Shown piece after piece: positions 13,101 to 26,900 of a stretch of 64,000 bases of DNA. Position 1 is the first letter of the stretch. Each line of letters starts with the position of its first letter. The translations under genes were made by a program, and so were the position numbers. The notes below the pieces were generated by a model that had not been told where the DNA came from, did not search any database, and saw only the letters and a program-made list of their open reading frames with translations. Source of the stretch: Aplectana chamaeleonis (taxonomy: Eukaryota > Nematoda > Chromadorea > Rhabditida > Cosmocercidae); NCBI GenBank assembly GCA_029168955.1, contig JAPDOI010000370.1, positions 1-64,000 on the forward strand, given 5' to 3'.

Positions 13101-16100
13101 CCTGCACACTCCCACTGAGGTCCTGCACACTTTCTATGACGTCCTGCACACTCCCACAGGGTCCTGCACACTTTCTATGACGTCCTGCACACTCCCATTT
13201 GGGTCCTGCACACTTTCTATGACGTCCTGCACACTCCCACTGAGGACCTGCACACTTTCTAGGACGTCCTACACACTCCCATTTGGGTCCTGCAAACTTT
13301 CTATGACGTCCTGCGCACTCCCATTTGGGTCCTGCACACTTTATATGACGTTCTGCACACTCCCACTGGGGGCCTGCGCACTTTCTATGACGTCCTGCAC
13401 ACTTCCATTAGTGTCCCACACTCTTTCTACGACGTCCTGCACACTCCCATTTGGGTCCTGCACACTTTCTATGACGTCCTGCACACTCCCACTGAGGACC
13501 TGCACACTTTATATGACGTCCTGCACACTCCCATTTGGGTCCTGCACACTTTCTATGACGTCCTGCACACTCCCATTTGGGTCCTGCACACTTTCTATGA
13601 CGTCCTGCACACTCCCACTGAGGACCTGCACACTTTATATGACGTCCTGCACACTCCTCATTGGGGTACTGCACACTTTATATGACGTCCTGCACACTCC
13701 CATTTGGGTCCTGCACACTTTCTATGACGTCCCTGCACACTCCCACTTGAGGTCCTGCACACTTTCTATGACTTCCTGCACACTCCCAGTGAGGACCTGC
13801 ACACTTTCTATGACGTCCTGCACACTCCCATTTGGGTCCTGCACACTTTCTATGACGTCCCGCACACTCCTATAGGGGTCCTGCACACTTTCTATGACTT
13901 CCTGCACACTCCCAGTGAGGACCTGCGCACTTTCTATGACGTCCTGCACACTCCCATTGAGGAACTGCACACTTTCTATGACGTCCTGCACACTCACATT
14001 TGGGTCCTGCACACTTTCTATGACGTCCCGCACACTCCCAGTGAGGACCTGCGCACTTTCTATGACGTCCTGCACACTCACACTGAGGACCCGGGCACAC
14101 TTTCTATGACGTCCTGCACACTCACATTTGGGTCCTGCACACTTTCTATGACGTCCCGCACACTCCTATAGGGGTCCTGCACACTTTCTATGACGTCATG
14201 CACACTCACACTGAGTACCTGCACACTTTCTATGACGTCCCGCAAACTCCCATTTGGGTCCTGCACACTTTCTATGACGTCCTGCAAACTCCCATTTGGG
14301 TCCTGTACACTTTCTATGACTTCCTGCACACTCCCAGTGAGGACCTGCGCACTTTATATGACGTCCTGCACACTCTCATTTGGGTCCTGCACTATGACGT
14401 CCTGCAAACTCCTGAGACCCACACTTTATATGACGACCCGCACACTCCCATTAGGGTCCTGCACACTTTCTATGACGTCCTGCACACTCCCACTGGAGGA
14501 CCTGCACACTTTATATGACGTCCCTGCACACTCCCATTTGGGTATTGCACACTTTCTATGACGTCCTGCACACTCCCACTGAGACTCTCATTGGGGTACT
14601 GCACACTTTATATGACGTCCTGCACACTCCCAGGGTCCTGTACACTTTCTATGACGTCCCGCACACTCCCATTTGGGTCCTGCACACTCTCTGTGACGTC
14701 CTGCACACTCCCACCGAGGACCTGCACACTTTATATGACGTCCCACACACTCCCATTTGGGTCCTGCACACTTTCTATGACGTCCTGCACACTCCCATTT
14801 TGGTCCTGCACACTTTCTATGACGTCCTGCACACTCCCATTTGGGTCCTGCACACTTTCTATGACGTCCTGCACACCCCCACTGGGGACCTGCTCATTTT
14901 TCATGACGCCCTGCACACTCCCATTCGGGTCCTGCACACTTTTTATGACGTCCTGCACACTCCCATTCGGGTACTGCACACTTTATATGACGTCCTGCAC
15001 ACTCCCATTTGGGTCCTGCACCCTTTTTATGACGTCCCGCACACTCCCATTTGGGTCCTGCACATTTTTTTTGACGTCCTGCACGTTCTCACTGGGGTCC
15101 TGCACACTTACCATGACGTCCTGCACGCTTCGATTAGGGTCCTGCACATTTTCTATGACGCCCTGCTCACTCCAATTTGGGTCCTGCACACTTTCTATGA
15201 CTTCCTGCACACACCCAGTGAGGACCGATGTGACGTCCTGCACACCATCTATGACGTCCCGCACACTCCCACTGAGGTCCTGCACACTTTCTATGACGTC
15301 CTGCACACTCCCAGTTGGGTCCTGCACACTTTCTATGACGTCCTGCACACTCCCATTTGGGTTCTGCACACTTTTTATGACGTCCTGAACACTCCCATTG
15401 GGGTCCTACACCCTTTCTATGACGTCCTGCACACTCCCATTGGGGTCCTACACCCTTTCTATGACGTCCTGCACACTTCCATTTGGGTCCTGCTCACTTT
15501 CTATGACGTCCTGCACACTCCCACTGAGGACCTGCACACTTTCTATGACGTCCTGCACACTCCCATTTGGGTCCTGCACACTTTCTATGACGTCCTGCAC
15601 ACCCCAGGTCCTGCGCACTTTCTATGACGTCCTGCACACTCCCACTGAGGACCTGCACATTTTCTGTGACGTCCCACACACTCCCATTTGGGTCCTGCAC
15701 ACTTTCTATGACGTCCTGCACACTCCCATTTGGGTTCTGCACACTTTTTATGACGTTCTGCACACTCCCACTGAGGACCTGCACATTTTCTGTGACGTCC
15801 CACACACTCCCATTTGGGTCCTGCACACTTTCTATGACGTCCTGCACACTCCCATTTGGGTTCTGCACACTTTTTATGACGTTCTGCACACTCCCACTGA
15901 GGTCCTGCACACTTTCTATGACGTTCTGCACACTCCCACTTGGGTCCTGCACACTTTCTATGACGTCCCACACACTCCCATTTGGGTCCTGCACACTCTA
16001 TGACGTCCTGCACACTCCCACTGAGGACCTGCACACTTTATATGACGTCCTGCACACTCCCATTGGGGTCCTGCACACTTTCTATGACGTCCTGCACACT

Positions 16101-17930
16101 CCCAATTGGGTCCTGCACACTTTCTATGACGTCCTGCACACTCCCACTTAGGACCTGCATACTTTCTGTGACGTCCTGCACACTCCCACTGAGGACCTGC
16201 ACACTTTATATGACGTCCTGCACACTCCCATTTGGGTCCTGCACACTTTCTATGACGTCCCTGCACACTCCCATTTGGGTCCTGCACACTTTCTATGACG
16301 TCCTGCACACTCCCAGTGAGGACCTGCACACTTTCTATGACGTCCTGCACACTCCCATTTGGGTCCTGCACACTTTCTATGACGTCCTGCACACTCCCAT
16401 TTGGGTCCTGCACACTTATTCTGACGACCTGCACACTCCCATTTGGGTCCTGCACACTTTCTATGACGTCCTGCACACTCCCACTGAGGACCTGCACACT
16501 TTCTATGACGTCCTGCACACTCACATTTGGGTCCTGCACACTTTCTATGACGTCCTGCACACTCCCATTTAGGTCCTGCACACTTTCTATGACGTCCTGC
16601 ACACTCCCACTGAGGACCTGCACACTTTCTATGACGTCCTGCACACTCCCATTTGGGTCCTGCACACTTTCTATGACGTCCTGCACACTCCCACCAGGGT
16701 CCTGCACACTTTCTATGACGTCCTGCACACTCCCACTGAGACCTGCACACTTTCTATGACGTCCTGCACACTCCCACTTGGGTCCTGCACACTTTCTATG
16801 ACATCCTGCACACTCCCTTTGGGTCCTGCACACTTTCCATGACGTCCTGCACACTCCCACAGGGTCCTGCACACTTTATGTTAAGTCCTGCACCCTCCCA
16901 TTGGGGTCCTTCACACTTTATATGACGTCCTGCACACTCCCATTTGGGTCCTGCACACTTTATGTGAAGTCCTGCACCCTCCCATTGGGGTCCTTCACAC
17001 TTTATATGACGTCCTGCACACTCCCATTTTGGTCCTGCACACTTTCTATGACGTCCTGCACACCCCCACTGGGGTCCTGCACCCTTTTTATGACGTCCCG
17101 CACACTCCCACTCCTGAGGTCCTGCTCATTTTCTATGACGTCCTGCACACTCCCACTGAGGACCTGCGCACTTTCTATGACGTCCTGCACACTCCCATTT
17201 GGGTCCTGCACACTTTTTATGACGTCCTGCATACTCCCATTCGGGTCCTGCACACTTCCTATGACGTCCTGCACACTCCCACTGAGGACCTGCGCACCTT
17301 CCATGACGACCTGCATAATCCCATTCGGGTCGTGCACACTTTCTATGACGTCCTGCATACTCCCATTCGGGTCCTGCACACTTTCTATGACGTCCTGCAC
17401 ACTCCCATTCGGGTCCTGCACACTTTCTATGACGTCCTGCACACTCCCATTCGGATCCTGCACACTTTCTATGACGTCCTGCACACTCCCATTTGGGTCC
17501 TGCACACTTTTTATGACGTTCTGCATACTCCCATTTGGGTACTGTACACTTTCTATGACGTCCTGCACACTCCCATTTAGGACCCGCACACTTTATATGA
17601 CGTCCTGCACACTCACATTTGGGTCCTGCACACTTTCTATGACGTCCCGCACACTCCTATTTGGGTCCTGCACACTTTATGACGTCCTGCACACTCCCAC
17701 TGAGGTCCTGCACACTTTATATGACGTCCTGCACACTCCCATTGGGATACTGCACACTTTCTATGACGTCCTGCACACTCCCATTTGGGTCCTGCACACT
17801 TTCTAAGACGTCCCGCACACTCCCATTTGGGTCCTGCATACTTTCTGTGACGTCCTGCACACTCCCATTTGGGACCTGCACACTTTATGTGACGTCCCGC
17901 ACACTCCCATTTGGGTCCTGCACACTCTCT
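10180..17930 (+). repeat. Satellite part with simpler unit order
   Basis: Mostly plain 42-mers alternating between TTTGGGTCC and ACTGAGGACC second halves, with islands of edge-type variants (10480-10870, 11760-12130, 13780-14350). Phase is largely kept. Sporadic indels occur near 11390, 11405, 13730, 14390, 14500 and 16257. A local subfamily with TTATGTGAAGTCCTGCACCC and GGTCCTTCACAC sits at about 16870-17010. Confidence 0.75.
15647..15898 (+). repeat. 126-bp (3 x 42) tandem duplication
   Basis: The string starting GAGGACCTGCACATTTTCTG and including GACGTCCCACACACTCCC and TGGGTTCTGCACACTTTTTA occurs at 15647 and again at 15773, an offset of 126 bp. A related pair occurs at 42559 and 42727, there spaced 168 bp. 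The same variant trio is thus duplicated in two distant places with different unit counts. Confidence 0.75.
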
Positions 17931-20900
17931 GTGACGTCCTGCACCTCCCACTGAAGACCTGCACACTTTATATGACGTCCTGCACACTCCCATTTGGGTC
18001 CTGCACACTTTCTATGACGTCCTGCACACTCCCACTGAGGAATCCTGCACACTTTATATGACGTCCCATTGCACACCTCCCATTGAGGTCCTGCACACCT
18101 TCTATGACGTCCCGCACACTCCTATTGGGGTCCTGCACACTTTCTATGACGTCCTGCACACTCCCATTTGGGAATCCTGCACACACTTTCTATGACGTCC
18201 TGGCACACTCCCACTGAGAACCTGCACACTTATATATGACGTCCTTGCACACCTCCACATTTGGGTCCTTGCACACTTTCTGCATGACGTCTCTGCACAC
18301 CCTCCACATTTAGGTCCTGCACACTTTCTATGACGTCCTGCACACTCCCATTCGAGGACCTGCACACTTTCTATGACGTCCTGCACACTCCCATTACAGC
18401 GGTACCTGCACACTTTCTATGCACGTCCCGCACACTCCTCATTTGGGTCCTCGGGCACACCTTTCTATGACGTCCTGCACACTCCCCATTTGGAGACCCT
18501 TGCACACTTTCTATGACTGTCCTGCACACTCCCACTGAGGACCTGCACACTTTCATATGACGTCCTGCACACTCTCTCATTTGGGTCCTGCACACTTTCG
18601 AGTGACGTCCTGGCACACTCCCAATAGGGACTCTGCACACTTTCTATGACGTCCTGCACACTCCCATTTGGGTCCTGCACACTTTCTATGACGTCCTGCA
18701 ACACTCCCACTGGGAGGACCTGCACACTTTATATGACGTCCTGCACACTCACCATTTGGGTCCTGCACACTTTCTATGACGTCCCGCACACCTCCCACTG
18801 CCACGGGTCCTGCACATCTTCTTTCTATGACGTCACCGCACACTCCCATTGAGGACCTGTGCATTTATATGACGTCCTGTACACTTTCTATGACGTCCCT
18901 GCACACTCCCATTGGGTCCTGCACACTTTCTATGACGTCCTGCGCACACCTCCCAGTGAGGACCTGCGCACTTTCTATGACGTGTCCTGCACTCACACCT
19001 GTCGACCTGCAAACTTTATGAGTACCTGCACACTTTCTATGACGTCCCGCACACTCCCATTTGGGTCAATTGCACACTCTCTGTGACGTCCTGCACACTC
19101 CCCACTGAGGACCCGGGGCACACTTTCTATGTGACGTCCTGCACACTCCAGCACTGGGGTCCTGCACACTTTATATGACACGTCCTGCATTACACTCCCT
19201 ATTGGGGTCGTGTGCACACTTTCTATGACGTCCTGCACACTCCCACTGAGGGACTGCACACTTTATATGACGTCCTGCACACTCCCATTAGGGGTCCTGC
19301 ACACTTTCTAGTGACGTCCTGCACACTCCCACTGGAGCAGTCCTGCACACTTTCTATGACGTCCTGGCACACTCCCACTTGGGTCCTGCACACCTTTCTA
19401 TGACGTCCTGCACACTCCCATAGGAGGTCCTGCACACTTTATATGACGTCCTGCACACTCCCATTTGGGTCCTCCACACTTTTTATCACGTCCTCCACAC
19501 TCCCATTCCCGTCCTGCACACTTTTTATGACGTCTTGCACACTCCCACTGGGGACCCGGGCAGTACCACTTTCTATGACGTCCCGCACACTCACACCGTG
19601 GACCTGCAAACTTTATTTGGGTCCTGCACACTTTCTATGACGTCCTGCACACTCCCATTTAGTCCTGCACACTATCTGTGGACGTCGTGCACACTCCCGC
19701 TGGGGACCTGCGCACTTTCTATGACGTCCTGCACACTCCCATTGGGGTCCTGCACACTTTATATGACGTCCTGCATTTCCACTCTGGCCACTTGGGTCCT
19801 GCACACCTTCTCTATGACGTCCTGCACACTCCCACTTGAGGTCCTGGGCACACTCTCTATGACGTCCTGCACACTCCCACTGAGGACCTGCACACTTTAT
19901 ATGACGTCCCACACACTCACATTTGGGTCCTGCACACTTTCTATGACGTCCTGCAACACTCCCAGGGGTCCTGGCAATACTTTCTATGACTTCCTGCACA
20001 CCTCCCCAGTTGGGTCCTGCACACACTCTCTATGACGTCCTGCACACTCCCATTGAGGACCTGCACACTTTCTATGACGCAACCTGCACACTCCCATTTG
20101 GGTCCTGGCACACTCTCTCTCTATGACGTCCTGCACACCCCCATTTGGGTCCTGCACACTTTCTATGACGTCCCTGCACACTCCCACCGAGGACCTGCAC
20201 ACCTTATATGACGTCCTGCACACTCTTACTGGGGTCGTGCACATTTTCTATGACGTCCTGCACACCTCCCACTTGGGTCCTGCACACTTTCTATGACGAC
20301 CTGCACACTCCCATTAGGGTCCTGCGCACATTCTATGACGTCCTGCACACTCCCCACTGAGACCCTGCACACTTTCTATGACGTCCTGCAAACACTCCCC
20401 ATTTGGGTCCCTGCACACTTTCTATGACGTCCCGCACACCTCCCATACGGGTCCTGGGCACACTTTCTATGACGTCCCGCACACTCACACTGAGTACCTG
20501 CACACTTTCTGGTATGACGTCCTGCACACTCCCATTTGGGTCCTGGGCACACTTTCTATGACGTCCTGCACACTCCCACTAGACCTGCGCCCTTCAGACG
20601 TCCTGCACACCTTTCTATGACGTCCTGCACACTCCCATATGACGTCCTGCACATTTTCTATGACGACCTGCACACTCCCATTTGGGTCCTGCACACTCTT
20701 CTATGACGTCCTGCACACTCCCACCGGGAGGACCTGCACACTTTATATGACGTCCTGCACACTCCTATTAGGGGTCCTGCACATTTTCTATGACGTCCTG
20801 CACACTCCCAATAGGTCCTGCACACTTTCTATGACGTCCTGCACACTCACACATTTGGGTCCTGCACACTTTCTCTATGACGTCCTGCACACTCCCACCG

Positions 20901-23900
20901 AGGTCCTGCACACTTTGAGGTGATGACGGTCCTGCACACTCACATTTGGAAAATCCTGCACACTTTCTATGACGTCCTGTACACTTCCCATTTGGGTCCT
21001 GCACACTTTCTATGACGTCCTGCACACTCCCAGTGAGAGGACCTGCGCACTTCTTATGACGTCCTGCACACCTCTGGGCCACTTTGGGACCCGGGTAAAC
21101 TTTATAAGATGTCCTGCACATTTTCTATGACGTCCCGGCACACTCCCATTTGGGTCCTGCACACCCCATGACGTCCTGCACACTCCCACTGAGGACCTGG
21201 GTAATACACTCTATATGGCGTCCTGCACACTCTCATTGGGGTACTGCACACTTTATATGACGACTCCTGCACACTCCCAATAGGTCCTGCACATTTTCTA
21301 AGTTGTTCCACACACTCCCACTTGGGTCCTGGGTACTTTCTGTGACGTCCTGCACACTCCCACTGAGGACCCGCACACTTTATATGACGTCCTGCACACT
21401 CACATTTGGGTCCTGCACACTTTCTATGACGTCCCGGCACACTCCCACAGGGGTCCTGCACATTTTCGCGACTTCCTGCACACTCCCAGTGAGGACCTGC
21501 GCACCCTATGACGTCCTGCACACTCCCACTGAGGACCCGCACACTTTATATGACGTCCTGCACACTCACATTTGGGTCCTGCACACTCTCTGTGACGTAC
21601 TGTGTACTCCCATTTGGGTACTGTACAATTTCTATGACGTCCTGCACACTCCCACTGAGGACCTTACCACTTTCTATGACGACCTGCACACTCCCATTGG
21701 GGTCGTGCACACTTTTTGTGACGTCCTGCACTCTCACACTTAGGACCCGTACACTTTATATGACGACCTGCACACTCTTATTAGGGTCCTGTACACTTTT
21801 CATGACGTCCTGCACACCTCCCACTGAGGACCTGCACACTTTATATGACGTCCTTGCACACTCACATTTGGGTCCTGCACACTTCTATGACGTCCCGCAC
21901 ACTCCCATGGCTGGGGTCCTGCACACTTTATATGACGTCCTGCACTTTTACCACTGAAAACCTCCACACTTTCTGTGACGTCCTGTACACTCCCATTCGG
22001 GTCCTGCACGCTTTCTATGACGTCCCGCACACTCCCACTAGGGACCTGCGCCCTTTCTTGTGACGTCCCGCACACTCACACTGTCGACTCTGCAAACTTT
22101 ATATGACGTCCTGCACATTTTCTATGACGACCCGCACACTCCCATTTGGGTCCTGGCTCCCTCTGCACGTCCTGCACACTCCCACTGGGAGGACCTGCAC
22201 ACTTTCTATGGCGTCCTTCTGCACACCCTCATTGGGGTACTGCACACTTTATATGACGACCCGCACACTCCCCAATAGGGTCCTGCACATTTTCTAAGAC
22301 GTCCCGCACACTCCCACTCTGGGTCCTGCATACTCTTCTGTGACGTCCCGCACACTCCCACTGAGGACCCGCACACTTTATATGACGTCCTGGGCACACT
22401 CACATTTGGGTCCTGCACACTTTCTATGACGTCCCGCACACTCCCATAGGGGTCCTGCACACTTTCTATGACTTTCTGCACACCCTCCCAGTGAGGACCT
22501 GCACACTTTCTATGACGTCCTGCACACTCCTACTGAGGACCTGCACACTTTCTATGACGTCCCGCAAACTCCCATTTGGGTCCTGTACTTTCTATGACTT
22601 CCCTGCACACTCCCAGTGAGGACCTGTGCACTTTCTATGACGTCATGCACACTCACACTCGAGTACCTGCACACTTTGTATGACGTCCCGCACACTCCAA
22701 TTTGGGTCCTGCACACTCTTCTTGTGACGTACTGTGTACTCCCATTTGGGTACTGTACAATTTCTATGACGTCCTGCACACTCCTACTGAGGACCTGCAC
22801 CACCTTATATGACGTCCTGCACACCTTTCACATTTGGGTCCTGCACACTTTCTATGACGTCCCGCACACTCCTATAGGGGTCCTGCACACCTTCTATGAC
22901 GTCCTGCACACTCCCACTGGAGGACCTGCACACTTTATATGGCGTCCTGCACACTCTCATTGGGATACTGCACACTTTATATGACGATTCCTGTACACTC
23001 CCATTTGGGTCCTGCACACTCTCTGTGACGTCCTGCACTCTCCCACTGAAGACTCGTACACTTTATATGACGTCCTGCACACTCTCATTTGGGTCCTGCA
23101 CACTTTCTATGACGTCCTGCACACTCCCACTTAGGACCTGCACGCCATACATGACGTCCCACACACTCCCAACCGGGAGGATCTGTACACTTTCTATGAC
23201 GTCCCGCACACCTCCCATAGTGGTCCTGGCACACTTTGTAAGACGTCCTGCATTTTACCACTGGAGAATCTGCACACCTCTATGACGTCCTGCACACTCC
23301 CACTGAGGACCTGCACACTTTATATGACATCCTGCACATTCTCCCCACTTCAGGAGGACCTGCACACTCTCTATATGGCGTCCTGCACACTCTCATTGGG
23401 GTACTGTACACTTTTTATGACGACCTGCACACTCCCAACAGGGTCTCTGGGCACATTTCCTTTTCTAAGCTCTCTCCTTGCACACTCCTCCACTCTGGTC
23501 CTGCACACTCTCTGTGACGTCCTGCACACTCCCACTGAGGACCCTGGGCACACTTTATATGACGTCCTGCACACCTTTCACATTTGGGTCCTGCACACTT
23601 TCTGTGACGTCCCGCACACTCCCATATAGGTCGTGCACACTTTCATATGACTCCAGATTCTCAGAAGACTCAAGTGCATTTTATATGACGTCCTGCACAT
23701 TTTCTATGACGTCCCGCACACTCCTGGCAATTGGGTCCTGCACACTTTCTATGACTTCCTGCACACTCCCAGTGAGGACCTGCGCACATTCTATGACGTC
23801 ATGCACACTCACACTGAGGACCTGCACACTTTCTATGACGTCCCGCAAACTCCCCATTTGGATCCTGTACACTTTCTCTATGACTTCCCGCGCACTCCCA

Positions 23901-26900
23901 TTCGGGTCCTGCACACTTTCTGTGAGGACCTGCGCACTTTCTATGACGTCATGCACACTCACACTGAGTACCTGCACACCCTATGACGTCCCGCACACTC
24001 CCATTTGGGTCCTGCACACTCTCTGTGACGTACTGTGTACTCCCATTTGAGTCCTGTACAATTTCTATGACGTCCTGCACACTCCCACCGAGGACCTGCA
24101 CAATCTTTTATATGACGACCCGCACAATTCCCATTGGGGTCGTGCACACTTTCTGTGACGTCCTGCACTCTCACACTGAGGACCCGTAAGACTTTATATG
24201 ACGACCTGCACACTCTTATTAGGTCCTGTACATTTTCTATGACGTCCCGTACACTCCCACTGAGGACCTGCACACTTTATATGACGTCCTGCACACTCAC
24301 ATTTGGGTACTGCACACTTTCTATGACGTCCCGCACACTCCCAGGGGTCCTGCACACTTTATATGACGTCCTGCACTTTTACCACTGAAAACCTCCACAC
24401 TTTCTATGACGTCCTGTACACTCTCATTCGGGTCCCGCGCGCTTTCTATGACGTCCCGCACACTCCCATTTACCTGCAGACCCCATGACGTCCTGCACAC
24501 TCACACTGTGGACTCGCAAACTTTATATGATGTCCTGCACACTCCCATTCGGGTCCTGCACACTTTCTATGACGACCCGCACACTCCCATTTGGGTCCTG
24601 CACACTCTCTGTGACGTCCTGCACACTCCCACCGGGAGGACCTGCACACTCTATATGGCGTCCCGGGTACACTCTCATTCGGGTACTGCACACTTTATAT
24701 GGCGACCTGCACACTCCAATAGGGGTCCTTGCACATTTCTTTCTCTAAGGTTCCCGGCACACTCCCACTTGGGTCCTGCATACTCTCTGTGACGTCCTGC
24801 ACACTCCCACCGAGGACCCGCACACTTTATATGACGTCCTGCACACTCACATTTGGGTCCTGCACACTTTCTATGACGTCCCGCACACTCCCAGGGGTCC
24901 TGCACACTTTCTTATGACTTTCTGCACACTCCCAGTGAGGACCTGCGCACTTTCTATGACGTCCCTGCACACTCCTACTGGAGGACCTGCTGCTGGGCAC
25001 ACTTTCTATGACGTCCCGCACACCCCCATTTGGGTCCTGGGTACACTTTCTATGACTTCCTGCACACCTCCCAGTGAGGACCTTGCGCACTTTCTGTGAC
25101 GTCATGCACACTCACACCGAGTACCTGCACACTTTTTGTATGACGTCCCGCACACTCTAATTTGGGTCCTGCACACTTTCTATGACGTACTGTGTACCCC
25201 CATTTGGGTACTGTACAATTTCTATGACGTCCTGCACACTCCCACTGAGGACCCGCACACTTTATATGACGTCCTGCACACTCACATTTGGGTCCTGCAC
25301 ACTTTCTATGACGTCCCGCACACTCCTATAGGGGTCCTGCACACTTTCTATGACGTCCTGCACACTCCCACTGAGGACCTGCACACTATATGGCGTCCTG
25401 CACACTCTCATTGGGATACTGCACACTTTATATGACGACCTGCACACTCCCATTTGGGTCCTGCACACTCTCTGTGACGTCCTGCACTCTCCCACTGAAG
25501 ACCTGCACACTTCTTTATATGCATGTCCTGCACACTCTCATTTGGGTCTCTGGGCACTTTCTATGATTTCCCTGCACACTCCCACTTAGACCCGTACGCT
25601 GCTATATGACGTCCTACTACTAATTCCAACCTGAGGATTCCTGTACACTTCTTCTTTGGCGACGTCCCGCACACTCCCATAGCGGTCCTGCACACTTTGT
25701 ATGACGTCCTGCATTTTTTACCACTGAGAATCTGCACACCTTCTCTATGACGTCCTGCACACTCCCACTGAGGACCTGCACACTTCATATGACATCCTGC
25801 ACATTCCCACTGAGGACCTGCACACTCTATATGGCGTCCTGCACACTCTCATTGGGGTACTGCACACTTTATATGACGACCTCGCACACTCCCAACAGGG
25901 TCCTGCACATTTTCTAAGACTTCCCGCACACTCCCACTTGGGTCCTGCACACTCTCTGTGACGTCCTGCACACTCTACCGGGAGGACCCGCACACTTTAT
26001 ATGACGTCCTGCACACACTCAAGACATTTGGGTCCTGCACACTTTCTATGACGTCCCGCACACTCCCATAGGGGTCCTGCACACTTTCTATGACTTCCTG
26101 CAGACTCTCAGTGAAGACCTGGTGCATTTTATATGACGTCCTGCACACTCCCATTCGGGTCCTGCACATTTTCTATGACGTCCCGCACACTCCCAATTGT
26201 CCTGCACACTTTCTATGACTTCCTGTACACTCCCAGTGAGGACCTGCGCATTATCTTTGATGACGTCATGCACACTCACAATTGAGGACCTGCACACTTT
26301 CTATGACGTCCCGCAAACTCCCATTTGGATCCTGCACACTTTCTATGACTTCCTGCGCACTCCCAGTGAGGACCTGCGCACTTTCTATGACGTCATGCAC
26401 ACTCACACCGAGTACCTGCACACTTTCTATGACGTCCCTGCACACCTCCATTTGGGTCCTGCACACTCTCTGTGACGTACTGTGTACTCCCATTTGAGTC
26501 CTGTACAATTTCTATGACGTCCCGCACACTCCCACCGGGAGGACTCCTGTACACCTTATATGACGACCTGCACACTCCCATTGGGGTCGTGCACATTTTT
26601 TTGTGACGTCCTGCACTCTCACACCGAGGACCCGTACACTTTATATGACGACCCGTACACTCTTATTTAGGTCCTGCACATTTTCTATGACGTCCCGCAC
26701 ACTCCCACTGAGGACCTGCACACTTTATATGACGTCCTGCACACTCACATTTGGGTCATCAAGAATTTCTATGACGTCCCCGTACACTTAGGGGTCCTGC
26801 ACACTTTATATGACGTCCTGTACTTTACCACTGAAAACCTCCACACTTTCTATGACGTCCCTGTACACTCCCATTCGGGTCCCGCGCACTTTCTATGACG